Part shown: piece by piece, positions 51,646 to 59,663 of the stretch
How positions within the stretch are numbered: position 1 is the first letter of the stretch
Layout: the number at the start of each line of letters is the position of its first letter
NCBI GenBank assembly: GCA_037176725.1
Contig: JAZBRS010000029.1
Span: 45,890,001-45,954,000 of the forward strand
Source: Posidonia oceanica
Lineage: Eukaryota > Streptophyta > Magnoliopsida > Alismatales > Posidoniaceae
DNA length: 64,000 nucleotides
Direction: 5' to 3'
The notes under the pieces: generated by a model
The model's database searches: none
Seen by the model: only the letters and a program-made list of their open reading frames with translations
Told to the model about the DNA's origin: nothing
Made by a program: the position numbers and the translations under genes

Positions 51646-52058
51646 TAGGGCAAATGAGACGCTTAGAGGTCTTGGAATGGGATGAAAATTGAGGAGTGGG
51701 TAGTCTAGGGTTTGAGGAGCTGGCTCTAAAGTTTTGGTTTGATTCCAATGAGGTTTTGGAGGGGTTTTAAGATGTAGAAAAAGGGGAGTTTTACCTAGGT
51801 TTTCTAGGGTTTTTGGGAATGGTCTTGGGTTGGAAATTTCTAAGTTCTTGGGTAGGTCTGTTAAGTAGGTGCTGGTGGGTTTTCCTATGGATTTTGGTCA
51901 GGTTTTGAGCTTGGGAAGAGGGGTAAAGGCTTAGGTCAAGTTTGCTTGGTTTTGAAGGGCGAAGAAGAGGGTTAGGGTTTGGTTTGGTTTGGGTTTGGGT
52001 CCAGCAATCACCAGAGGGTCCCATAATGGTCCAAGCCTGCCAAGATGGGGTGTCAACA

Positions 52059-52071
52059 GATGCCCCTCCCT
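52059..52071 (-). other. Polypurine tract of the coding element
   Basis: On the minus strand AGGGAGGGGCATC runs directly into the LTR start TGTTGACACC. Position and composition are those of the plus-strand primer of LTR retrotransposons. It shows that 46141-52058 is the 3' LTR of the element whose pol lies at 57864-61739. Confidence 0.75.
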
Positions 52072-52606
52072 GAGCAAGGTCAAGCGGAGCGAGGCCGCTG
52101 CTCAGGGTTGACAAGACACCCCATCTGACCGGCGGGAGCAGCGGGTTGCTATGGGCGTGAGCTACTTATTCGGCGGATGCACCGAAAATCGTAGCCCGTT
52201 GCCGCAATGCAAGATGCAGGGTGCAGATGGATGATGCTAAGTGTGCAATGCATGCTAATGCAAATGCAATGCAAGAGTTAGTACAAAAGTTAGCCAATTA
52301 GAGGAAAATGCTGATGCTGTGCAAGTGATGCCGATGATACTAGAGTAGTTTGCAATGCTAGCCGAGAAGATGCGGAGATGATGCAAGAGAAAATGCTAAA
52401 AGGACACGATGTGGTGCAAGGATCTGGCAGGAAGGCCAGACTTGCGCGACAAAGCAAGGAAAAACAAGGTGCAGCTCGTCCCCGCCCGGGGAGCAAGCTA
52501 GCAGAAGAGAAAGGAGGGGTGCGAGGGGAGAGAGGCCAATTCTCCTATCGCAAAAAAGGAGGTGCATGACTTTGCCTTCCTGGGGCAAGGCCACGCCAAA
52601 AAGGGT
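52072..52606 (-). other. 3' untranslated sequence, no gene seen
   Basis: Unique sequence between the polypurine tract and the hairpin repeats. It includes a few ATGCAA words near 52205-52275. Small ORFs exist on both strands but none has recognisable content. Confidence 0.5.
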
Positions 52607-53425
52607 GATAAGGTGACAGGCTTATCGTCCGGATAGTTTACGGTCCTATCAACTGGGAGTGATAGTTTAGGTTATCAGCCTGGAGCGATAGTTTAGGTTA
52701 TCAGCCTAGAGCAGTTGTGAGTGATAGTTACTGGATATCAGCCGTATAACATGGTTGTGTGGGATAGTTTACAGTCCTATCAACTGGAGCGATAGTTTAC
52801 AGACCTATTAACTGGCGAATAGTTTACAGACCTATCAACTGGCGGATAGTTTACAAACCTATCAACTGGAAGCCACAAACCATGAGTGATAGTTACTGGG
52901 TATCAGCTGTATAACGCAAATGCCAGATAGTTTACAGTCCTATCAACTGGAGCGATAGTTTACAGACCTATCAACTGGCAGATAGTTTACAGACCTATCA
53001 ACTGGAAATGGCATTTGCGAGGGACAGTTACTGGGTGTCAGCCGTATAACATGATTGCGCGTGATAGTTTAGGATATCAGCCTAGCGATAGTTTACAGTC
53101 CTATCAACTGGAACGATAGTTTACAGTCCTATCAACTGGCGGATAGTTTACAGGCCTATCAACTGGAACGCGCAATGATGAGGGATAGTTACTGGATATC
53201 AGCCGTATAATGCAATTGCTGGTGATAGTTTAGGATATCAGCCTAACGATAGTTTACAGTCCTATCAATTGGCGGATAGTTTACAGACCTATCAACTGGC
53301 GGATAGTTTACAGACCTATCAACTGGAAACTGCAATAGCAAGGGACAGTTACTGGATGTCAGCCGTATAACACAACTGTGGGCCAACCACGGATCGGCCC
53401 AGATGATAGTTTAGGTTATCAGCCT
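52607..53425. repeat. Nested hairpin repeat block in the 3' UTR
   Basis: A 27-28 bp unit of the form GATAGTTTACAG-N-CCTATC-AACTGG, itself a GATAG/CTATC hairpin, is repeated in groups of three or four. Each group is flanked by its own inverted pair: 52750-52759 with 52874-52884; 52915-52925 with 53009-53019 (perfect 11 bp); 53050-53061 with 53169-53180 (11 of 12); 53211-53220 with 53331-53340 (8 of 10). Between groups stands a conserved linker hairpin at 52723, 52888, 53023, 53184 and 53344. CAGTTGTG at 52712-52719 can pair with CACAACTG at 53371-53378 and close the whole set. GATAAG and CTTATC (52607-52612, 52621-52626) form another hairpin at the left edge. Confidence 0.85.
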
Positions 53426-53439
53426 GAGAGTGCTGTGAT

Positions 53440-54560
53440 TGTTGATTGATTGATTGCTTGATAAGAGGGGATGAGATCATGATGAGATTGATTGCTTGAT
53501 TGATTGATAAGAGGGGATGAGGTAATGATGAGATTGATTGCTAAAGAGGGGGTGAGTTAATGATGAGATTGATTGATAAAGAGGGGGATGAGATAATGAT
53601 GAGATCTAATGCTAAAGAGGGGGGTGAGATAATGATGAGATTGATTGATAAAGAGGGGGGTGAGATAATGATGGGATTGATTGATAAAGAGGGGGATGAG
53701 ATCATGATGAGATTGATGCTAAAGAGGGGGATGAGATAATGATGAGATTTAATGCTAAAGAGGGGGGTGAGATAATGATGAGATTGATTGATAAAGAGGG
53801 GGATGAGATAATGATGAGATCTAATGCCAAAGAGGGGGGGTGAGATAATGATGAGATCTAATGCTAAAGAGGGGGGTGAGATAATGATGAGATTAATGCT
53901 AAAGAGGGGGGTGAGATAATGATGAGATTGATTGATAAAGAGGGGGATGAGATAATGATGAGATCTATTGCTAAAGAGGGGGATGAGATCATGATGAGAT
54001 CTAATGCTAAAGAGGGGGGTGAGATAATGATGAGATTTAATGCTAAAGAGGGGGGTGAGATAATGATGAGATTGATTGATAAAGAGGGGATGAGATCATG
54101 ATGAGATCTATTGCTAAAGAGGGGGATGAGATCATGATGAGATCTAATGCTAAAGAGGGGGGTGAGATAATGATGAGATTGATTGATAAAGAGGGGGATG
54201 AGATAATGATGAGATCTAATGCTAAAGAGGGGGGGTGAGATAATGATGAGATCTAATGCTAAAGAGGGGGGTGAGATAATGATGAGATTTAATGCTAAAG
54301 AGGGGGGTGAGATAATGATGAGATTGATTGATAAAGAGGGGGATGAGATAATGATGAGATCTATTGCTAAAGAAGGGGATGAGATCATGATGAGATCTAA
54401 TGCTAAAGAGGGGGGTGAGATAATGATGAGATCTATTGCTAAAGAGGGGGATGAGATCATGATGAGATCTAATGCTAAAGAGGGGGGTGAGATAATGATG
54501 AGGTTGATTGATAAAGAGGGGGGTGAGATAATGATGAGATTGATTGATAAAGAAAAGGTG
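53440..54560. repeat. 36-bp tandem repeat, ~31 copies
   Basis: The unit is GATGAGATAATGATGAGAT followed by one of four tails: TGATTGATAAAGAGG, CTAATGCTAAAGAGG, CTATTGCTAAAGAGG or TTAATGCTAAAGAGG. Tail types recur in the same order in places (about 53926-54080 and 54200-54400), giving a weak higher-order period of four or five units. Because 36 is 12 codons, ORFs run through it on both strands (53919-54101, 54219-54599, 54460-53864); I treat these as artefacts. Tandem repeats between pol and the 3' LTR are a known feature of Ogre-type elements. Confidence 0.88.
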
Positions 54561-54579
54561 ATAAGATATCGGACTTATC
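54560..54579. other. GATAAG/CTTATC hairpin at repeat edge
   Basis: GATAAG (54560-54565), an 8-base loop, then CTTATC (54574-54579). The same stem with another 8-base loop stands at 52607-52626, at the far side of the two repeat arrays. The satellite monomer carries the same stem with a 7-base loop. Confidence 0.6.
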
Positions 54580-54630
54580 GGCCAGCAAAGAGGGGATGAG
54601 GTAATGATGAGATTGATTGATTGAAAAGGT

Positions 54631-54741
54631 TTCGCGAGAGCGAATCATCCCATGACACCAGGAATATCATGGGGGAAAGGGGAGAGGATGATACCAAGGG
54701 GCGATCAAAAGATGCCCCTGGTGTCGGGATGACACCAGGGG
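54631..54741. other. Cluster of perfect hairpins in the 3' UTR
   Basis: There are three inverted repeats in about 110 bp: TTCGC-GAGA-GCGAA (54631-54644); CCATGA (54650-54655) with TCATGG (54667-54672); and CCCCTGGTGTC (54715-54725) with GACACCAGGGG (54731-54741), a perfect 11-bp stem with a 5-base loop. The last begins next to GATGCCCC, which repeats the core of the polypurine tract at 52059-52066. Confidence 0.7.
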
Positions 54742-55259
54742 TTGGCCAGCGCGTCCTTGGCATCAAAAGCAGAAGGATGAAGACAAAACTGACATGTTTG
54801 TCAGACGAGTAGTTTGGGGTACCAGCCCGCGGAAGATGACAGGTTGACGGACCTATCGCCGAGCAGTTGGGGGTGCTAGCCCGCGGAGACTCAGCTGGGG
54901 ACGCTGGGTGGCTCGGCTTGCCGGCGCGGGTCTGCAGAGATTCTGGACTCCAGATTGGCTGCTGAGGACTTTCCTGCGTTGTGTTGGCTGCAAGTCTGGC
55001 CAGAGGGCCTGAGATGGTGATGATGATGAATATGCAATGCATTGAACAGCCTTGAAGTGCAAGCAGATAGCAGAAACAGTTTTTCATTGATAAAGCTTGA
55101 TGGGTACAATGCCTGTGGCAGGCCAAAAGATGTACAGCACAACTTGAAAGGAAACTACATATTGGCTGCACAAGTGCCCTAGCCGGTTCGGGCCGTCTTT
55201 GACTGCCCAGAGTCAGGGAATAGGGGGCCGCTTGGCAGGACTTCAGTGATAGGCCAGAG
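54742..55259 (-). other. 3' untranslated sequence, no gene seen
   Basis: Two similar stretches, TTTGGGGTACCAGCCCGCGG at about 54814 and TTGGGGGTGCTAGCCCGCGG at about 54868, form a diverged direct repeat resembling GC-rich versions of the hairpin unit at 52607-53425. A 234-codon ORF on the minus strand (55279-54575) overlaps the end of the DUF7745-like frame and has no recognisable content. Confidence 0.45.
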
Positions 55260-56381
55260 CTATCGGACTTCAGCTTCATATTCTGGGGTGCATCCCGTAC
55301 CTCTCACAGCTGCAATGTCTGTTGATTGGACCCCATGCTGCATCAGACTAGCAAGCTTCTTGGTTAGGGCAGTTGTGCTGAGAGGGTACATTTGAAGGAG
55401 CTCAGGCGCTATACTGTCGATGAAGGCGCCCTGCTGGAAGCCGAACTGGCGCATAACCCTGATGGGGTGGTACTCTATGCCCGCTGTGAATCCTAGTAGA
55501 ATGATCAGCCGCGCGTTGCGCGTGCTGAAGAAGACAGTAAATGGCTCTGCTATAGAGGGGACAATACGCCAGGTTACAGCGTCGTCAGTCAATGCCGCTA
55601 GCTTCTCTTATTCTTCTTTGACGCTCTTGTCTATCCTGGCACGGGCGCTGCTGCAGTAAGCTTCGAAGGCATGCACCTGGGGGCGCAGAAGGTCCACTTC
55701 TAAGTGCGTGGTCAGCCAGACTTGTTTGAGTGCTCCGCAACCGTGGAAGTAGCGGCAGCGATGTGAGATGCGGTCCAGCCCGCGATAAGTCTTTGCCAAA
55801 ACAACTGGTGCCAGGTCTATGTGCTGGGTCACCACTGCAAATGCAATCTCTGCAACCTCGATGGCCACTGTCAGTCGGCCATGAGTAAAGATTAGTTCGC
55901 CCAGAAAGCGGATGACAAATCCTCGGAGCCACATCTCATCTCCGAGCTCTACGCGCTTGTCCATGATATCACCGAAGTGCGCAAGGCGAAGCATAGGTTC
56001 AGGCCCACTGGTGCAGATTAGTTTCTGTTGGCAGGTTCGAGTAGGGAGCCCAGTTACCTGGCTCAGGACCGCGAGATATCCGTCACGCCTCATGACGATG
56101 GGCGGTCCCATGATCTTGGAGAAGCCGCAGATCCGACGCACTTCTTCTAGTGTGGGTGTAAGCTCAATTCTGCCAAAGCGAAAGACGTGGTGCGCCGGTT
56201 TCCAGAATCTTGCGGCGGCACACAGAAGGTGACGGCTGACTTCCACATCAGCGGCCTTCAGCAGTTTAGTTGGGACCCCCCAGAGGCGCAGCTTCTCACA
56301 GTCTTCTTGAGTGAGCCTGCCGATCCATTCTCGCAGGGTTTCCGAGCAGTGTGCTGGAGTTAATAGAGTAGGGAAGCCCAT
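55260..56381 (-). pseudogene. DUF7745/plant-mobile-domain-like ORF, one in-frame stop
   Basis: The ATG at 56381 opens 257 codons to a TAA at 55608-55610. The same frame then continues open to 55260, so the whole would be about 374 codons. Recognisable stretches in the first part are an FW followed by FRFG and PTLEE (residues about 59-80), and a later LAKTYRGLDRI...ALKQVW region (residues about 195-222). In the second part there is IEYHPIRVMRQFG. This pattern is that of DUF7745 proteins, relatives of the plant mobile domain that often travel with Tat/Ogre elements. The function is unknown. In Ogre elements an extra ORF normally lies before gag; here it lies after integrase, where other elements carry an env-like ORF. 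A CTGAC branch-like word and TTGTTAGCAG lie just upstream (56431-56451), a possible splice acceptor. The family call is from memory of sequence patterns. Confidence 0.68.
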
Positions 56382-57863
56382 TGCGCAGATCGCAGAGGTA
56401 CAGGCTGAGAGCTGCAGAGCTTGAAGGTACCTGCTAACAATAAGCAGTCAGATCTCGCAGGCATATAATCTTTGATAGAAAGCAGAATCTGAGGCTGATA
56501 AAGTAGTTCCATATGCATCATAGCAGTCAATAACAGAACATAGCAGTTAAGCACAGATGAGCAATAGGAAATCTGCAGCGGTCTTGTGAATGCGGGGGCG
56601 AGGGCCGGCAGGAGATCTGGACCAGCGCAACTTGAGCATCGTCAGTGCGCTCTGCTGGGGAGAAGTACTATCTCAGAGTCGAAGCGAGTTGCAGAGCGGA
56701 ACGATTGATAAGAAAGGGGAGGATAGACGAGGATGCATGCATGCATGATGCAGGTTGGTATGCTTTTGAAATGATTGGTATGCTTGGGTGCCCTCAGCAT
56801 ACGGAGTGCTTTGGTGCCTGCTGCAAAGGAAAAGAGTGGTCCCCGACTCACCGGGCCCTACTTAGACTCTTGGCTTGCTGGTGGCGCTCCGGAACAGGTG
56901 TTGGCACTATACAGGTGGTGGTGTGGTGAGGACAGGCTACTTGCCGAACTCTCAAGACCTACACCTATTCTTTCAGCTCTCTTTTTTTGATTTCTCCCTC
57001 ATAGGTATGCAGTCTTTCTCTGCCCCTAGCTAGGAGAAGGGTAAGTGTTTGCTCTTGGAGGGATGTAGTAGACCCTTTTAAGCTCGACATGCTGGGGATC
57101 TTCTAGTAGGGTATGGGGGATAATGGTGCCTGTTGTTTTCTTGGGCTGAAACTTGCCCTTTTTTTTTCTTTTTCTCTCTTTTTTTTTGCTTTTGCTTTTT
57201 TCCCCCTTTTTTGGTTTTTGTTCTATCTCTCTTCTTTTTCTTTTTTTTTTTGCTTGTTTGATTTTTTTCTTTTTTTTTTTTTTAGGCTTTTGCTATCCCC
57301 ATTTTGGTGGCAAAAGAAGGGTGCTTGAGTCGTGATAGATCTAGGCTTTGGGTCTGCTGTGTGATGGGTAGAAGGAGCAGGGATAGACTGCACACCCCTA
57401 TCTCTAGGGCCGGCTTCTGTCTTCGTCTTCTGTTTCTTGAACGTGCCCAAGCCTAGATGTCTGCTCTCACTTTTTCCAGACTCACATCCTAACGTTTTTT
57501 TCTCCCTCAGAGGTGTACGTCCTTACGAGATTAGGCAGTTCGCCCGTCCTGATTGGTGGTGGCTCCCTCACTAGCTAAGGCGTCTAAGTAGTGCCGGGTG
57601 AGGTAGGGCGGACTCTTTCCTGAGCAGGCAAGCACTTCCGGTTTTCATCACCGGGCCAAAAGATGGGATGCATGATTTGAGGGGATGACGATGATGATTT
57701 GAAAGAGAGATGATGGATGTTTTTGAGAAGATGACGATGATGATTTGAAAAGAGAGAATGCAAGAGTAGGATAGATAGAAAATGTAGGTAGGATGAGAAT
57801 GCAAGAAGTGAGAATACAAGTGTGTAGGTGGGAGAAGGGCATCTGCAACGGGGCCGCTTTCGG
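56382..57863 (-). other. Spacer between integrase and the DUF7745-like ORF
   Basis: No supported gene. It holds a plus-strand T-rich tract (57150-57285), a short ATGCATGCATGC run near 56733-56745, and a direct repeat of about 27 bp, GATGACGATGATGATTTGAAA, at about 57685 and 57730. Small ORFs in the T-rich tract are compositional artefacts. Confidence 0.55.
57150..57285 (-). other. Purine-rich (A/G) tract in sense strand
   Basis: About 135 bp that on the minus strand is nearly all A and G, including AAAAAAGGGGGAAAAAAG. It lies between integrase and the DUF7745-like ORF. It could be an internal polypurine tract or a relic of an insertion; the sequence does not decide. Confidence 0.35.
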
Positions 57864-59348
57864 CTACTGATAGTACTTCTTGAGATAGCAGAGGTTAACG
57901 GGCTCAGACTGCTCGACCCGGTCCATATCCTCAAGAGTTACAGCGCCTCCTGAGAAGATCTGCTTGACCACAAAGGGGCCACGCCAATTGGGTCGGAATT
58001 TCCCTCGACCATCAGGCAAATGAATGGCGCGTAAGACGAGGTCCCCTGGCTGAAAGTTTCTGGGCTGGACCTTCTTCAAGAATGCTCTGGCCATTCGCTT
58101 CTGGTAGCAGTGAGCGTTGTGCATAGCTTGCAGTCTGTGCTCATCAATTAAATTCAGTTGGATGCAGCGGTCTTCGACCCATTTTGCCTCTTCCAACTCA
58201 GCTTCTCGTAGGATCCGCAGAGAGGGGATCTCTACTTCAACAGGTAACACCGCCTCCATACCGTACACCAGAGAGTACAGGGTGGCTCCCGTAGAGGTCC
58301 GAATTGATGTCCTGTACGCCCAGAGCGCGTACGGGAGCTTGTCATGCCAATCCTTGTGGGTTTCTGCCATCTTCTTCAGGATTTTGACAATGTTCTTGTT
58401 TGCAGACTCCACCACTCCGTTCATCTGTGGCCGGTAGAGCAAGGATCTATGATGCTTGATTTTGAGACTCTGCAGGTATTCCTCGATCCTCTTGGCAATG
58501 AAGTTTGTGCCATTATCAGAGATGACAGAGTGCGGGACCCCATATCGGGCAACGATATTGTTCTTGATAAACTTTTCTGTTGCCACAGCGGTGACTGTCT
58601 TATAAGAGGCTGCTTCCACCCACTTGGTAAAGTAATCGATCGCTACCAGAATGTAACGATGACCAATTGAAGCGGCCGGGTGGACGGCGCCAATGACATC
58701 GATCCCCCAGGTGGAGAAAGGCCATGGCGAAGACATGTTATGTAGCTGTTGTGGGGGGGCCTTGATGAAGTTACCATGGATCTGACAGTTGTGGCATTTA
58801 CGCACAAACCGGCAGCAGTCTGCTTCCATGGTCTGCCAGAAATATCCTTGGAGCATGATTTTCTTGGCCAAGAGGACGCCGTTCATGTGCGGGCCACAGG
58901 TCCCCGCATGCACTTGAAGCATCAGCGTGTCAGCCTCCGATTTGTTTAGGCAGCGCAGTAGCATCTGATTGTATGACCTTCTGTACAGCTGCCCAGCCCC
59001 CAACACGTACTTTGACGCCAGACGCGCCAGAGTTCTCTTGTCTGTTGCCGTGGTATCAGGAGGAAAGCTGCCAGACTCCAGGAAAGATTTTATATCTTGA
59101 TACCAGGGCTGTTCCTCTGTTGGATCCGCTTCTTCTATGTTCAGGCAATATGCAGGCTGCTCAATGCGAGTAACAGATACATCCACTGTGCTGTCTTCAG
59201 ATATAGTGAGCCAGGATGCCAAAGTGGCTAGTGCGTCTGCGTATGCATTCTTTGCTCTGTTCATGTATGTGAAGCAGATGCTCTCAAATTCTTCCATTAG
59301 CCTCAGCAGGTGTTCGTGATACGGCACAAGTTTGGGATCTTTTGTCCT
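57864..59348 (-). CDS. pol (INT): Integrase (end of the second RNase H plus DD35E integrase)
   Basis: This is the last open segment of the pol frame, continuing in frame after a TGA at 59349-59351. The numbering below starts at a GTG codon at 59327. Residues 1-40 are the end of the archaeal-type RNase H, with AYADALA holding its fourth acidic residue. A zinc finger follows with H140, H147, C178 and C181. The integrase core has D210 (WGID), D271 (ISDNG) and E307 (GVVESAN), with exactly 35 residues between the last two. The C-terminal GPF/Y module has RPNWRGPF (about 445-452), and the protein stops soon after KKYYQ, so there is no chromodomain. In an active element it would insert the cDNA into nuclear DNA. 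The preserved triad suggests recent activity, but as a separate segment it has no ATG-initiated reading frame with the RNase H. Confidence 0.93.
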   Translation of the reverse strand, partial: RTKDPKLVPYHEHLLRLMEEFESICFTYMNRAKNAYADALATLASWLTISEDSTVDVSVTRIEQPAYCLNIEEADPTEEQPWYQDIKSFLESGSFPPDTTATDKRTLARLASKYVLGAGQLYRRSYNQMLLRCLNKSEADTLMLQVHAGTCGPHMNGVLLAKKIMLQGYFWQTMEADCCRFVRKCHNCQIHGNFIKAPPQQLHNMSSPWPFSTWGIDVIGAVHPAASIGHRYILVAIDYFTKWVEAASYKTVTAVATEKFIKNNIVARYGVPHSVISDNGTNFIAKRIEEYLQSLKIKHHRSLLYRPQMNGVVESANKNIVKILKKMAETHKDWHDKLPYALWAYRTSIRTSTGATLYSLVYGMEAVLPVEVEIPSLRILREAELEEAKWVEDRCIQLNLIDEHRLQAMHNAHCYQKRMARAFLKKVQPRNFQPGDLVLRAIHLPDGRGKFRPNWRGPFVVKQIFSGGAVTLEDMDRVEQSEPVNLCYLKKYYQ

Positions 59349-59663
59349 TCAGTCGCCGTTCACTTGAGAAATCACTAGCATGGCATCACCGTGCACATGC
59401 AGCCTCCGCGCCTTGTGCTCGAGGGCGACTTTCCACCCTAAGATGCATGCTTCGTATTCCACTTCATTGTTTGTGCAGGTGAAAGTCAGCTTCCTCGCGA
59501 AGGGAATCATCTGTCCCTGGGGCGTGGTCAGCACTGCACCTATGCCTCGGCCCTTTTTGTTGACAGCGCCATCAAAGTAAAGCTGCCATTCCTCTTGTTT
59601 TTCAGGATTTTTCTGCTCAGAGCCCTCCATTGCGAAGAGGATGTCCTCGTCAGGGAATTGCGT
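59349..59663 (-). CDS. pol (aRNH): Archaeal-type RNase H segment (second RNase H)
   Basis: Open segment between a TAG at 59664-59666 and a TGA at 59349-59351, both in the pol frame; an ATG at 59630 opens 93 codons. The domain shows FDGA (D20), NNEVEYEA (E58) and HGDAMLV (D82). The last acidic residue lies beyond the TGA, in the integrase segment. Tat-lineage elements carry this extra, archaeal-type RNase H after a degenerate retroviral one. The TGA comes right after VNGD, where related proteins as I recall them have a tryptophan, so a single TGG-to-TGA change is the simplest cause. It would remove RNA from the RNA:DNA hybrid during reverse transcription. Confidence 0.88.
   Translation of the reverse strand, partial: TQFPDEDILFAMEGSEQKNPEKQEEWQLYFDGAVNKKGRGIGAVLTTPQGQMIPFARKLTFTCTNNEVEYEACILGWKVALEHKARRLHVHGDAMLVISQVNGD

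Larger units (their letters stand above)
46141..52058 (-). mobile_element. Complete LTR, Tat/Ogre-like, 5.9 kb
   Basis: On the minus strand it begins TGTTGACACC at 52058 and ends ...AATAGACA at 46141, giving TGT...ACA termini. A polypurine tract lies just upstream (52059-52071) and a tRNA-Arg-like primer site just downstream (46140-46127). The length, 5,918 bp, is typical of the giant LTRs of Ogre-type elements. Contents in sense order are a U3 part with three GATAAT words, a T-rich core (50570-51360 on the plus strand), a GC-rich part (48720-50500), an ATGCAA-rich part (46190-48720) with a 30-bp tandem repeat, and a terminal part with GGCGCGTAA-like and GAAGGTGTTAGGCACC words that I associate with Tat LTRs. 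The longest ORF (50291-49635) is not preserved in the other LTR, so I see no gene. Confidence 0.85.

Noticed and set aside
53864..54460. 198-codon minus-strand ORF and its plus-strand counterparts in the 36-bp repeat
   Set aside because: The 36-bp period makes both strands open by construction; the peptide is a 12-residue repeat with no other content.
54575..55279. 234-codon minus-strand ORF after the DUF7745-like frame
   Set aside because: It overlaps the end of that frame and the UTR hairpins, and has no recognisable domain.
56732..56750. ATGCATGCATGC run as a regulatory or Z-DNA element
   Set aside because: Too short, and not repeated elsewhere in a way that suggests function.
57113..57335. 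Short Phe-rich ORFs that look like membrane peptides
   Set aside because: They are translations of a T-rich tract.
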